Made by a program: the position numbers and the translations under genes. From positions 5,447,342 to 5,511,341 of the forward strand of contig NZ_NIST01000001.1 in assembly GCF_002335745.1 (NCBI RefSeq): a stretch of DNA of 64,000 bases. The letters run 5' to 3'. This stretch comes from Evansella halocellulosilytica. Lineage in GTDB: Bacteria; Bacillota; Bacilli; Bacillales; Salisediminibacteriaceae. The notes beneath the pieces are model-generated. The model was not told the DNA's origin, searched no databases, and was given only the letters and a program-made list of their open reading frames with translations. Below are positions 43,447-53,196 of this stretch, piece by piece; the first letter of the stretch is position 1; each line of letters begins with the position of its first letter.

Positions 43447-45048
43447 CTACTTTCTATATGCTTCTCTTAAATCAAATACTAGTTCTGGAGCTAAAATAAC
43501 ACCATCTAAAGACTCATCATGTGCGAGTGTTGCTATAGCATGGTGCATCGGTACAATAAATACCTCTTCAATCACTCGCTGATGTGCCTCGTTTAATAGA
43601 TCTTGTCTCCTGTCATCATCTAGCTCTTTTCTCGCTTCATCAACGAGAGCATCAAAATCAGGGTCACTATATTGTGAACGGTTATTTACACCGACACTAT
43701 CACTATGGAAATACCCATAAGCTGTTTCAAGCCCATTCATAGAGTTAGAGGAACCTAGTACAAACATATCTTGTTCTCCTTGAGACGTGACATCTAACAT
43801 CGTTCCCCATTCAAGCATTTGAATCGAAATATTAAGCCCAATTGCCTCTAATTGTTCTTGAGCTACTTCAGCCATTCGTAAATAAACTCCTCTATCTGAT
43901 GTATAAAGTGTTAATTCCTCATCACCATATCCATTTTCTTCAACAATCTCCCTTGCCTTGTCAGGGTCATATCCATATCCTGAGTCTTCAATTATTTCGT
44001 CATAACCTACTACTGCTGGACCAAATAGAGAATGCGATTTGAATCCAATGCCTCCTAGTAATCCAATATAACTATCGATATCTAATGCATATGCAACAGC
44101 TTGACGAAACGCTAGTTCATTCATCGGTTCTTTTTCCATATTAAATGCGTAAAAATAAACGCCGGTTGCCTCTCTTTGAAGTAGTTCAGTTCCTGACATA
44201 CTTTCCAATCTTGGAATATGTTCAGCATCTATTCCGTCGATCATTTGTACTTCACCAGTTTCGAGCATGGAAATCGCTGTTGATTGCTCAGGAACCGTCA
44301 AAAATGTGATTTTTTCTAACGGAGGCGGCTCTCCCCAATAATTATCATTTCGGACCATTTCTAACCGGTCTCCTTGGACCCAATTTTCAAACTTAAATGG
44401 TCCTGTCCCAACAGGCTCTTGCATCAAGTTTTGATTTTGGTCAGCGGTAGGACTAATTATTGCTGTCGTACGATTTGTTAAGATTGTTAAAACATTCGGG
44501 TTCGGCTCCTTTGTCGTAATACTAATCTCGTAATCACCTAAAACCTCAATTTCATCAATAAAGCTCATAATATGTGCCCCAGGAGCCCCGACATCAGGAT
44601 CGATTAACGTTTCAAACGTATATTTTACAGCTTCCGCATTGAATGGTGTGCCATCATGGAATTCCACACCTTCTCTTAGTTCAAATACCCACGTTAAGTC
44701 GTCTGGATTATGATAAGATGTTGCTAAATGGGGGATAAATTCATTCGTATCTGGGTCGTTTACAAATAACCTTTCGTACATTTGGTTGATTGGTTGATCT
44801 GAAACCGTGTCCCACGTTTCGATTGGGGATAACCCAACGGGATCACTCGTTGTTGCAAAAACCATTTCTTGTGGAACATCACTAGAAGGCTCACTTGCTT
44901 CTTCTTGATCCTCCTCTTGTCCCTCATCTTGCTTTGCATCACTCTCGCCATTTATATCATCGCCCTGACTTGTTTCACTTGTACAACCAACAATAATAGC
45001 AGCGATGACTAATAATAGTAGAAGATAAAAGATATTCCGTTTTTTCAT
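43447..45048 (-). CDS. Dpp-type substrate-binding lipoprotein (SBP_bac_5)
   Basis: 533 aa. Starts MKKRNIFY; lipobox IVGC; acidic Gln/Asp/Glu linker (about 25-55); then the family-5 fold (DPVGLSPIETWDTVS, FELREGVEFHDGTPFNAE, PVGTGPFKFENW). A longer frame to 45117 runs into the preceding permease gene and is rejected. It delivers peptides to the DppBCDF-like genes. Next to two Xaa-Pro peptidases and a hydroxyproline pathway, Pro/Hyp-containing di- or oligopeptides are the best guess. Confidence 0.9.
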   Translation of the reverse strand: MKKRNIFYLLLLLVIAAIIVGCTSETSQGDDINGESDAKQDEGQEEDQEEASEPSSDVPQEMVFATTSDPVGLSPIETWDTVSDQPINQMYERLFVNDPDTNEFIPHLATSYHNPDDLTWVFELREGVEFHDGTPFNAEAVKYTFETLIDPDVGAPGAHIMSFIDEIEVLGDYEISITTKEPNPNVLTILTNRTTAIISPTADQNQNLMQEPVGTGPFKFENWVQGDRLEMVRNDNYWGEPPPLEKITFLTVPEQSTAISMLETGEVQMIDGIDAEHIPRLESMSGTELLQREATGVYFYAFNMEKEPMNELAFRQAVAYALDIDSYIGLLGGIGFKSHSLFGPAVVGYDEIIEDSGYGYDPDKAREIVEENGYGDEELTLYTSDRGVYLRMAEVAQEQLEAIGLNISIQMLEWGTMLDVTSQGEQDMFVLGSSNSMNGLETAYGYFHSDSVGVNNRSQYSDPDFDALVDEARKELDDDRRQDLLNEAHQRVIEEVFIVPMHHAIATLAHDESLDGVILAPELVFDLREAYRK

Positions 45049-45067
45049 CAGCAATCCAATCCTCTCA

Positions 45068-45976
45068 TTAATAGTTTTTGTCCATATTTGGATCAAGTGC
45101 ATCACGCAATGCATCACCTACTACATTAAAAGCAAACACGACTAACATAATCGCAATCCCAGGAATAAGAACCAAGTGAGGTGAATTCCACATATGATTT
45201 TGTCCAGAAGCGATCATGGCACCCCATTCAGCAGTAGGGGGCTGGGCACCTAACCCTAAATAACTTAAAGCTGCGGTTGATAAAATAACTGTTGCCAAGT
45301 TCATTGTTCCAATAACGATGATCGGTGCAAAACAGTTCGGCAAAACATGTTTTATGATTATTCGCAAATCACTCGCACCTAGTGATTTTAATACCGTTAT
45401 AAACTCTTGTTTCTTGATACTAAGAACATTTCCTCTAATAATCCGGGCACAAGATGGGACTGACCAAATACTGATTGCAATAATGACATTTACTAAACTA
45501 GTACCTAAGATAGCAATGATTAACATGGCTAATAATATACTTGGAAATGCAAACATCAAATCAATAAACCTCATAATGATCCCATCTAACCTTTGATAAT
45601 ATCCAGCTAATCCCCCTAATATCACCCCTCCCAATAAACCTAAGGCTGTAGCAAGAATCCCAACAAATAAGGATATCCTTGCTCCAAAAACGAGCCTGCT
45701 CCAGACGTCTCTTCCGTAGTGATCTGTTCCTAACCAATGCCCTTCACTCCCTGGTTTTAAATGGGTTGATGAAAGATTTTGGACATTTGGTTCATGAAAA
45801 GTTATGACAGGTGCCAAAATAGCAAGTAAGACTTGGATTACAATAATCAATAAACCAACTAACGCGATACGGTTACTTATTACTTTTTTCAATGCATGCC
45901 AGATCGCACTCTTTTTTTCTTCCGGTTTTCCGGAATCAATAACGTCACCTTTAGAAGTGGTTAATTCAGTTGGCAA
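45068..45976 (-). CDS. Dpp-type ABC transporter permease (DppC-like)
   Basis: 302 aa, six helices. N-terminal OppC_N (HALKKVISNRIALVGLLI), EAA-like loop TVLKSLGASDLRIIIKHVLPN and the common LGTDHYGRDVWSRL stretch. It partners the DppB-like permease. The DppA gene follows 19 bp later. Confidence 0.9.
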   Translation of the reverse strand: MPTELTTSKGDVIDSGKPEEKKSAIWHALKKVISNRIALVGLLIIVIQVLLAILAPVITFHEPNVQNLSSTHLKPGSEGHWLGTDHYGRDVWSRLVFGARISLFVGILATALGLLGGVILGGLAGYYQRLDGIIMRFIDLMFAFPSILLAMLIIAILGTSLVNVIIAISIWSVPSCARIIRGNVLSIKKQEFITVLKSLGASDLRIIIKHVLPNCFAPIIVIGTMNLATVILSTAALSYLGLGAQPPTAEWGAMIASGQNHMWNSPHLVLIPGIAIMLVVFAFNVVGDALRDALDPNMDKNY

Positions 45977-46010
45977 ATGAATTCCCCCTCCTCTCTACCT
46001 GAAATGGTTT

Positions 46011-46952
46011 CTATTCATACGTAATCCTAGGGTCAATGAGAATATAAAGGATATCGACAATCAAATTGACAAAAACAAATAATGCCGCAATAATCAGGAC
46101 GCCACCTTGAACCATCGGGAAATCTCTCTGTGAAATCGCATTAATCATTAACCGACCGACACCATTTATCGCAAAAACCTGCTCAACGATCACTGTGCCA
46201 CCGAGTAGGAAGCCGAAGTTCAATCCGACTAACGTAATAACAGGAATCATTGCATTTCGAAAACAATGCAGCATAATGACATATTTTTCCTTTATCCCTT
46301 TTGCACGAGCAGTTCTAATGTAATCGGAGCTAATGACTTCTAACATGGCTGAACGTGTCATTCTTGCTATCATCGCAGCAGATGCGGTGCCTAAAGTGAT
46401 AGCTGGAAGTATGAGCTCCTTTAAACCTTGTAAGGTATACCAAGGGGCGTTCATTCCTCCAACTGGCAGCCATTGTAAACTCACAGAAAAGACTAAAATA
46501 AGAACAGCCCCAAGCCAAAAGTTCGGAATCGATACACCTGCTAAAGCAACTGTCGTACTTGTATAATCAGCCCAAGTATTTTGCTTTAGTGCAGATATCA
46601 CACCCATTGCTACCCCTAATATCGTCGCAACAAATACACTAGCTATCGCGAGTTTTACCGTATTCGGGAACCGAATTAATAAAGCGTGGCCCACATCCTG
46701 ACTCGTTTGATAAGAGTAACCAAAATCCCCTTGTAAAACACCAGTTATATAACTCCAATATTGTACATAGATCGGGTCATTCAAGCCTAAATTTTCTCGA
46801 ATTTGTTCTACAGATTCTTGTGTCGCCTCGGGTCCTGCAATAATTAAGGCAGGGTCACCAGGTGCTAAATGCATACTTAGAAAAACGATGATCGAAACAC
46901 CTACTAGCAGTAGGATCATTTGCATAAACCGCTTTACAATTAGTCCTACCAA
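46011..46952 (-). CDS. Dpp-type ABC transporter permease (DppB-like)
   Basis: 313 aa. HLAPGDPALIIAG (MHLAPGDP) motif, GDFGYSYQT and the EAA-like loop RTARAKGIKEKYVIMLHCFRN. TTG 46952 follows AAAGGAGGG at 6 nt; the upstream TTG at 46970 precedes that site. First transport gene after the prolidase. Confidence 0.9.
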   Translation of the reverse strand: MVGLIVKRFMQMILLLVGVSIIVFLSMHLAPGDPALIIAGPEATQESVEQIRENLGLNDPIYVQYWSYITGVLQGDFGYSYQTSQDVGHALLIRFPNTVKLAIASVFVATILGVAMGVISALKQNTWADYTSTTVALAGVSIPNFWLGAVLILVFSVSLQWLPVGGMNAPWYTLQGLKELILPAITLGTASAAMIARMTRSAMLEVISSDYIRTARAKGIKEKYVIMLHCFRNAMIPVITLVGLNFGFLLGGTVIVEQVFAINGVGRLMINAISQRDFPMVQGGVLIIAALFVFVNLIVDILYILIDPRITYE

Positions 46953-47006
46953 CTTGATCCCTCCTTTCAAAAAGCGCTTTAAAGAACAAACAAAATAATT
47001 AACTAG

Positions 47007-48074
47007 TTACACTGTGACTAATTCCTTCGTTGAAAGAGTTAGGATGTCACATCCGTCCTCGGTGATCACGACATCATCTTCGATTCGTACACCACCTAAA
47101 TCTGGAATATAAATCCCCGGTTCAATCGTTACGACCATTCCTGGTTTCATTTCAACGTTCGTCGTTTTTGAAAAAAATGGATCCTCATGAATTTCCAACC
47201 CGATTCCATGACCGGCACCATGCCCAAAATATTCTCCATACCCTTTCTCCGATATGTAATCTCTTACAACAGCGTCAACCTCATTTGAGAACATACCCGG
47301 TTTTATGACATCAAGACTATTTTGTAATGCTTCATATACAACTTTATAGATTTTCTTTAATTCAGGGTGCGGTTCTCCCAAGGCAAGTGTCCTCGTCATA
47401 TCAGAACGGTATCCTTGATACAGTGCACCGTAATCTAACGTCACCATCTCCCCTTGTTCAATCACTTTTTCACTAGCTACACCGTGAGGAAAAGAGCCTC
47501 GATATCCAGATGCGACAATGAGCTTAGACGAATTAGAAGTCGCACCATTTTTTCTCATAAAATACTCTAACTCATGACCGACATCTAATTCTCTCACCCC
47601 TGGTCGTATAAACTCTTGGATAAACTCAAATGCTGCATCCCCGATCTCAGCAGCCTTTTTAAGCAATCTAATTTCTTCTTTTGTTTTAATCATTCTTAAC
47701 TTTTCAACTGCTTTATTGGTCGGAACAAGTTTCACTTTCGCCTTCTCAGCTAATGCTGAATAAAGATTATAATGAACATCTTCAGCTTCAAACCCTAAAC
47801 GAGTTATATTCATGTTTTGTATATGCTCAACGACATTGTCTAGTAAAGATTGGGATTGACGGTGAATATTCACCTCATACCCTTCGACTTGATTTTGGGC
47901 TTGTCTCGCATATCGAAAATCAGTTAGGAATGCAGCTTCGGACTTCGTAATTAGAACGACTCCAGCAGTTCCAGTAAACCGCGTTAAATACCTTCTATTC
48001 TCCGCCTTCGTAATTAATAAACCATCAATACCAAATGCATCGAACTGATCTCTTAACTGCTTTAAATGTCCCAC
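47007..48074 (-). CDS. Xaa-Pro peptidase (M24B, PepQ/YpdF-like)
   Basis: 355 aa. Creatinase_N domain (about 5-125) plus pita-bread M24 domain. All five metal ligands are visible: Asp in TLDYGALYQG, Asp in RSDMTRT, His in GHGAGHGIGLEIHED, Glu in TIEPGIYIP and Glu in GVRIEDDV. Intact ligands argue for a peptidase rather than a creatinase. It removes N-terminal residues before proline or splits X-Pro. First gene of the Dpp operon, behind a sigma-54 promoter, so it probably hydrolyses the peptides imported by that system. Confidence 0.9.
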   Translation of the reverse strand: MGHLKQLRDQFDAFGIDGLLITKAENRRYLTRFTGTAGVVLITKSEAAFLTDFRYARQAQNQVEGYEVNIHRQSQSLLDNVVEHIQNMNITRLGFEAEDVHYNLYSALAEKAKVKLVPTNKAVEKLRMIKTKEEIRLLKKAAEIGDAAFEFIQEFIRPGVRELDVGHELEYFMRKNGATSNSSKLIVASGYRGSFPHGVASEKVIEQGEMVTLDYGALYQGYRSDMTRTLALGEPHPELKKIYKVVYEALQNSLDVIKPGMFSNEVDAVVRDYISEKGYGEYFGHGAGHGIGLEIHEDPFFSKTTNVEMKPGMVVTIEPGIYIPDLGGVRIEDDVVITEDGCDILTLSTKELVTV

Positions 48075-48127
48075 TATAAAAACTCCTCTCCACGATTATT
48101 TAAGATAATTATCTCAATCTTTTATAA

Positions 48128-48145
48128 ATGCAAGATTAATGCCAA
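48128..48145 (-). promoter_or_regulatory. Sigma-54 promoter of the prolidase-Dpp operon
   Basis: Minus strand reads TTGGCATTAATCTTGCAT: -24 TTGGCAT and -12 TTGCA with exactly 10 nt between GG and GC. It lies 54 nt before the prolidase start codon. A sigma-54 activator is encoded at 62010-63767. Confidence 0.75.
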
Positions 48146-48293
48146 CCTCTAAGACCTAATAAATTTGTTACAAAAACATAAAATTTTCAAAAATATTGAA
48201 ATATTCGGTAAAATAAATCTAAAAAAATATACATTCGTTTATGAATATGTATATCTTTTTAGAATTTATGAAATTGGTGTATAGATTTCTAGA

Positions 48294-48442
48294 TTCTCCA
48301 TTGAAAGCAGGACAAAAAAAGTAGATCAAGGCGACGAAATGTTGAGTCTCGAAGCGTATCGTGTTCTTACGTGAGTAACGTAGAAACGAGTCAACACAGA
48401 GGACATAAACTATTTTTCCCAGACTTTTTGAACAACGTCTCA
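48294..48442. repeat. Interspersed repeat, copy 1 (bcr-like)
   Basis: About 150 bp with AAGTAGATCAAGGCGACGAA, ACGTGAGTAACG, GAGTCAAC.CAGAGG and the end CTATTTTTCCC...TTTTTGAACAAC. The same series of blocks occurs at 63829-64000. It resembles the structured 150-bp repeats of the B. cereus group (bcr1-like) in size and ends. Confidence 0.75.
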
Positions 48443-48445
48443 AAT

Positions 48446-49552
48446 CTACCCTAAACGTATTAAATCTGACGGATACGAAGTCAATACGTTCGTTTTTCCA
48501 TCGTCCCCAATATAAATATTTTCCTCTATTCTCACACCTCCGAATTGAGGAATATAAATTCCTGGTTCAATCGTAAACAAAAAGCCCTCAGCGACCTTTA
48601 ATGAATTTTCGCTATGAATAGAAGGTTGTTCGTGAACATCGATGCCCAACCCGTGACCTACTCGATTGTTAAAATAAGCACCATAACCTTTTTCTTCTAT
48701 GAAAAACCGAGCCGCTCTATCGATCTCTCCAATAGGAACCCCCCTTTTTGTAGCTTGAATTGCTCTCTTTGTTGCCTCGGACACAGTTTCATATATTTTT
48801 TTCTGTTCCTCTGTTTCTTCACCAATGACGAACGTACGCGAGATATCTGAACAATATCCACCAACGACCACACCCATATCAATAAGTAAGAAATCACCTT
48901 TTTTAAACGTCCTAGCTCCAGGACTTCCATGAGGTAATGCCGCATTCTCTCCAGAAAGAACCGTTGTCGAAAAAGCTGGTCCTTCTGCTCCTGACTTTCG
49001 CATTAAATATTCAAATTCTGCCGTTAATTCAAGCTCTGACATTCCTACTTTTACTTGTTTAATGCCATCATTCAACACTTGTTCGATACAATGAATCGCC
49101 TTTTGGACAAGATGACATTCTTCCTCTGTTTTTCTCATCCTTTCTTTATGAATAAACTCTGTCATGTTCAGAACGCTCTCTACCTCGATCCAATGCGTTA
49201 ATTGTTCAAATTGATCTAATGTAACTTTTTGTTTCTCTATGCCGAAGGTTCGAAACCGATTACCAATTTCATCCTTCAACCTTTCATATGGATTTTCTTC
49301 GTCTGATACTATTACTACTGTCTTAACGTATGAAAAATCTAAAGCCATCTCTTTATCTAAAGCAGGAACAAATAAATACGTTTTGTCCTGTTCTTGATGG
49401 ACAATTAATGCCATAAATCGTTCATACGGTTCAGAATGAAACCCTGTATAATAGAAAATATTTTTAGGGCTTGTTATCATTGCAACTTCTATATCCATCA
49501 CATCCATGTAGTTTCTCAATGACATTAATCTATTCTTATAGGACTCTTTCAT
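48446..49552 (-). CDS. Xaa-Pro peptidase (M24B), second paralogue
   Basis: 368 aa. Creatinase_N domain followed by M24 with all metal ligands (LLIDMGVVVGG, CSDISRT, GHGLGIDVHE, TIEPGIYIP, GVRIEEN). ATG 49552 follows AAAGGAGAG; a frame extending to 49576 runs across that site. It lies between the NCS1 permease and the prolidase-Dpp operon, all on the same strand. It probably differs from the first paralogue in peptide length or in X-Pro versus X-Hyp preference. Confidence 0.88.
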   Translation of the reverse strand: MKESYKNRLMSLRNYMDVMDIEVAMITSPKNIFYYTGFHSEPYERFMALIVHQEQDKTYLFVPALDKEMALDFSYVKTVVIVSDEENPYERLKDEIGNRFRTFGIEKQKVTLDQFEQLTHWIEVESVLNMTEFIHKERMRKTEEECHLVQKAIHCIEQVLNDGIKQVKVGMSELELTAEFEYLMRKSGAEGPAFSTTVLSGENAALPHGSPGARTFKKGDFLLIDMGVVVGGYCSDISRTFVIGEETEEQKKIYETVSEATKRAIQATKRGVPIGEIDRAARFFIEEKGYGAYFNNRVGHGLGIDVHEQPSIHSENSLKVAEGFLFTIEPGIYIPQFGGVRIEENIYIGDDGKTNVLTSYPSDLIRLG

Positions 49553-49612
49553 AGAAAACTCTCCTTTTAAACCCAAATGTAATTTTCATTTTCTTAATGA
49601 ATTAAATAAAAC

Positions 49613-49648
49613 ACAAGCTAATCTAGTAAATGACCAAAATTAGCTTGT
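49613..49648 (-). terminator. Terminator after the NCS1 permease gene
   Basis: ACAAGCTAAT / ATTAGCTTGT stem with a 16-nt loop. On the minus strand it is followed by GTTTTATTT. It separates the permease from the second peptidase. Confidence 0.7.
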
Positions 49649-49667
49649 AGCCTTGATTTAAAATCAA

Positions 49668-50996
49668 TTAGTTAACGGCATTTTGAGTATCATCTACACC
49701 TTTTTGGTTTTGAAATTCAGTAAAGTGGTCAGGTTTCACATATGCTTTTATTCGCATCGCAACATAGTAGACAACCCCAGATATAATAAGCGACTGAACG
49801 GCTGGTATTCCAACTGGATACTGATACTGAGTAAGGTAACCTACTAAAGCCCCTACTAAAAAGGCAATCGTTGCCATCCAATTCCACCCTGCTTTATCTA
49901 CCCATTCTCTATTACGAATAAAGAAGAAATCAACAAACATTACCCCGGCAATGGCAGGATAAACAACTCCTAACAATACTAGAAAATCCATAAAATATGT
50001 CAGAATACCAATTAGTGCCAGTATGATCCCAGCTAAAGATCCACCAACAGTTAACCATGCACGCCCTTTACCGGAATTGATATTAAACATATTTGCGGCA
50101 GCTAAACCAATTGAATAACTTGCCACTAATTGACTCGTCCATAGGGCAATCCATAAAATGATGAAACCCCAAAATGGGAACCCTAAACCTTGCATGACCA
50201 CTACGATATCTGCATCACCAATACCTACTGACATAATCGCTCCAGTAAAGAAGAAAACAAACCCAATGAAGACAATTCCAAGTGGAATTAATGCTTGATC
50301 TTTTAGTTTTGGCTTTGAATATCTTGTATAATCAGATGCAATAAGCCACTGCGCTACATTGGCTCCTAAAATTAAACTGATAGCAGCAAAAAAGGTCATT
50401 GATCGTTCTGGCTGCCAAGAAACAATTTGTTCCCACCCTGTACCTCTTAATGCAAAAAATACACCAGAGGCTATTAAGATTAGTCCAGCAGGAACAGCCA
50501 AATAATCTGTCCACTTCATTGAGTTGTAACCTATGACAGCTGGTAATGCAAAAAGAAGACCCGCAATTAATGTAATTAATGCCCAAATCAACCATTGTTC
50601 ACTATAATTAACTCCTAATACAGCAGCTAGTGCATTACCTGCAACAGCAGTATTTACCCCAAACCAGCCCACATTTAATATAATAAGAGCAAGACCTACT
50701 AAAAAACGTGCTTGAACTGCCCCAAAACTTGTCCTTGCAATAACAGAAGATGGACGCCCCGTTTTTGCTCCAAGATATCCTTGTAGTGAATTCCCAACCC
50801 ATTGAATAACGACTAAACCTACTAAAAGAATTAAAAGTATTTGAGACAGACCAAAGTTTCCAGCTAGTGTAGCACCAACCATAATGACAGGAACAGCAAA
50901 TTCTAACCCACCAAAAATCGTAGCGGGCACAAGCCAATGTTTCCTTTCTGATTTTGGAACCTCAGAAAGAACGGTATCTTTTTTCATAGTTTCCAT
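49668..50996 (-). CDS. NCS1-family nucleobase/hydantoin permease
   Basis: 442 aa, twelve helices. It is a CodB/Mhp1-class transporter with LNVGWFGVNTAVAG, GASLIL-type helix 6 (SLILGANVAQWLIASDYTR) and IAGVMFVDFFFIR. ATG start behind AAGGAAGGAAG. NCS1 proteins import cytosine, purines, allantoin or hydantoins. The hydantoinase A/B genes just upstream make a hydantoin or related cyclic amide the leading candidate. Confidence 0.85.
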   Translation of the reverse strand: METMKKDTVLSEVPKSERKHWLVPATIFGGLEFAVPVIMVGATLAGNFGLSQILLILLVGLVVIQWVGNSLQGYLGAKTGRPSSVIARTSFGAVQARFLVGLALIILNVGWFGVNTAVAGNALAAVLGVNYSEQWLIWALITLIAGLLFALPAVIGYNSMKWTDYLAVPAGLILIASGVFFALRGTGWEQIVSWQPERSMTFFAAISLILGANVAQWLIASDYTRYSKPKLKDQALIPLGIVFIGFVFFFTGAIMSVGIGDADIVVVMQGLGFPFWGFIILWIALWTSQLVASYSIGLAAANMFNINSGKGRAWLTVGGSLAGIILALIGILTYFMDFLVLLGVVYPAIAGVMFVDFFFIRNREWVDKAGWNWMATIAFLVGALVGYLTQYQYPVGIPAVQSLIISGVVYYVAMRIKAYVKPDHFTEFQNQKGVDDTQNAVN

Positions 50997-51052
50997 TTTG
51001 ACACTTCCTTCCTTTTAATTAGAAAGCTCCCTCTTATTATTAAGAAAAGAAA

Positions 51053-51480
51053 TTAAGTGTGTTCTTGTTGGAAATATACTTTTTCTGTTCCTTTTAACCA
51101 TACCCGCTCACCAATCTCCATTAGCTTTTCAATGTCGTCATGATGGACACGAGCAAATACATTTACTGGTTCATGACCTCGATTGCTTCTCGCCATTTCC
51201 GCACCATAGTAAATTGCAATGACATGAGTATCTTGATCTCTTTCGTTATCCCAGTCTCTCCAATAACAAATTTCACCCAAACTAGTATAAATCGTTTGGT
51301 TCTCACGTACCGGCGCAAATTCACCAGTAAATGAAAAGTTCACTTCCCTGCCTGACCATCTTGATTGTGTGACTACACTTTCGCATCCCATATGATTTTG
51401 CAAGTATCAGGTGCGACGCTCTCTAGTAATTCAGCTGAAACTTCTCCTCCACGCTCAAACTTAATTATTACTTTTTTCAT
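51053..51480 (-). pseudogene. DUF3830-family gene with a single-base frameshift
   Basis: The first frame (51480-51373) gives 35 aa (starts MKKVIIKFERGGEVSAELL, ends TCKIIWDAKV) and stops. The remainder continues in another frame to 51053 (SVVTQSRWSGREVNFSF ... CYWRDWDNERDQ). Together they read as one DUF3830 protein. Inserting one A in the GCGAAAGTG run near 51378 joins them as WDAKSVVTQSRW. No classic -1 slippery heptamer is present, so mutation or a base-call error is more likely than programmed frameshifting. DUF3830 genes often neighbour amidohydrolase or racemase genes. Confidence 0.75.
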
Positions 51481-51500
51481 AAGACATCACCTTTATTGAA

Positions 51501-51523
51501 AGCTGGTTCAAACAGAACCAGCT
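51501..51523. terminator. Short hairpin after hydantoinase B
   Basis: AGCTGGTTC / GAACCAGCT with a 5-nt loop, between the hyuB stop and the DUF3830 start. The T-run is weak, so it may only attenuate. Confidence 0.45.
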
Positions 51524-51549
51524 CGAGTCATTTTCTCTTCCATATTAAA

Positions 51550-53196
51550 TTAGATATACTGATTACGCTTATCACTCGTAATATTTGCTTCCGCTCTCTG
51601 TGATGGGGAACCAAATCCACCGCCACCACCCGTTTTTACCCTTACAATATCTCCTCTTTCAACCTTTTTTCCATTAACCTTTAAAAGGTGTTCGATCTGA
51701 CTGCCACTTATGATTTCCACATCCGGCTTCATACCAGCCTCACCACCAAACAAACCCCAAGCGGGTGTTTTAAATCGTTCAAACCAAAGGTAAACAGAGG
51801 CTTCCTCGTTCAAGATTTCATACTCTCTAACGACGCCTAGTCCACCACGAAACGTACCTGCACCTCCGGATCCTTGCCTCAAGGCATATTGATTAATTCG
51901 AATCGGATACTTTGATTCGTAAACTTCTATTGGGAGGTTTTTAAAATCACCACTTACATGGTTAATCAAGGCAGATTGACCGTCACCATTGTGATAAGCT
52001 CCCCATCCTCCAGCAGTAGCTTCTACCGACAAAAATGGTTCACTCGTTTTATCTGTAATTCCTGCAAATGTAACAACCATCGAATCCCCATAGTGAGCTG
52101 CCGCAGCCTGTTCTTTCATCACTGGAGACAAAGCCTTAATAATTAAGTCGATAAGTATCCCTAGTGGTGTAAAGTACCAACCACAAGGTGCAGGTTCTGT
52201 TGCATGAAAGATCGTCCCTTTCGGAGCAACGACCTCCATTGTTTTAAAATTCCCACCAGTAACCGGAGAATCCGGACTTATTAAATCCTTAAATGCAACC
52301 CGACAAGCTGAGATCGTTTGGGCATACCCACAATTGGTTTGACCCATACGTTGCTCACTAGAGCCCGTTAAATCAATGGTAATATAATCTCCTTCAACAA
52401 CTACCTTTACCTTAACGAGAATTTCTTCATCTTTAACACCATCATTATCCAAGTGCCCTTCTGACTCATAAATACCATCTGGAATTTGACGAACAACTTC
52501 TCGATCCATTTCTTCTGACTGCCTAAATATATCTTTAATACATCGATTAATCCGATCAATTCCGAACCTATTAATTAATTCTATAAATCTCCTTTCCCCT
52601 GTTCGACAAGCTGCAATCTGTGCATTCAAGTCACCTGTTGCTGCAGCGTTAAAACGATTATTCGTTACGATTAGACGAATCACATCATCTACAGGTTTTC
52701 CACGATCATAAATTTTTGTAGGAGGTATTCGAATTCCTTCTTGGTAGATATTCGTAGCATCCATTGGGTACCCAGGATCTTTTGAACCAATATCTAACCA
52801 GTGTGCTCTCGTTGCTGTGAAGCCAACTAATTCCCCTTCGAAAAAAATGGGGGAAAAAGTAGTAACATCATTTAAATGTGTTCCGCCAACATAGGAATCG
52901 TTCATAATATACAAATCACCATCATGATAGTTTTCAATTCCACCAATTAATTCAGTTGTTACACGAATACATTCATCTAAATTTCCTAGAAAAATTGGTA
53001 GCCCTGCTGATTGCCCTAACAACTCAACATCTTTGTTAAATAAACAAACACTACAGTCTTTCATCTCATAAATAATAGGAGAAAATGCACTTCTTGCTAG
53101 ACTTGCATTCATTTCATCTGCTGTTGAAATCAATGCATTGCGAACAATCTCAGTCGTAATCGGGTTTTCCAAATAAACATAATTATCAATGGTCAT
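51550..53196 (-). CDS. Hydantoinase/oxoprolinase subunit B
   Basis: 548 aa. HyuB family: opening NPITTEIVRNALISTADEMNASL, the NDSYVGGTHLNDVT metal-site region, GYAQTISACRVAFK and the Gly-rich RQGSGGAGTFRGGLG. With HyuA it forms an ATP-dependent enzyme opening a cyclic amide (N-methylhydantoin, hydantoin, 5-oxoproline or similar). Its ATG overlaps the hyuA stop by 4 nt. Confidence 0.9.
   Translation of the reverse strand: MTIDNYVYLENPITTEIVRNALISTADEMNASLARSAFSPIIYEMKDCSVCLFNKDVELLGQSAGLPIFLGNLDECIRVTTELIGGIENYHDGDLYIMNDSYVGGTHLNDVTTFSPIFFEGELVGFTATRAHWLDIGSKDPGYPMDATNIYQEGIRIPPTKIYDRGKPVDDVIRLIVTNNRFNAAATGDLNAQIAACRTGERRFIELINRFGIDRINRCIKDIFRQSEEMDREVVRQIPDGIYESEGHLDNDGVKDEEILVKVKVVVEGDYITIDLTGSSEQRMGQTNCGYAQTISACRVAFKDLISPDSPVTGGNFKTMEVVAPKGTIFHATEPAPCGWYFTPLGILIDLIIKALSPVMKEQAAAAHYGDSMVVTFAGITDKTSEPFLSVEATAGGWGAYHNGDGQSALINHVSGDFKNLPIEVYESKYPIRINQYALRQGSGGAGTFRGGLGVVREYEILNEEASVYLWFERFKTPAWGLFGGEAGMKPDVEIISGSQIEHLLKVNGKKVERGDIVRVKTGGGGGFGSPSQRAEANITSDKRNQYI

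Larger units (their letters stand above)
48075..48445. other. Intergenic region with sigma-54 promoter and a repeat
   Basis: 370 bp, AT-rich, no supported ORF. It contains the sigma-54 promoter (48128-48145) and the repeat at 48294-48442. Confidence 0.65.

Noticed and set aside
46971..46995. Possible cre box near AAAGCGCTTT
   Set aside because: It deviates from the consensus at the conserved TG and lies within the operon after the prolidase gene.
47007..49552. Creatinase (creatine amidinohydrolase) identity for the two M24 proteins next to hydantoinase genes
   Set aside because: Both retain all five M24 metal ligands, which creatinases lack.
51376..51403. Programmed -1 frameshifting in the DUF3830 gene
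   Set aside because: No X-XXY-YYZ slippery heptamer or downstream pseudoknot could be identified. A single-base deletion is simpler.
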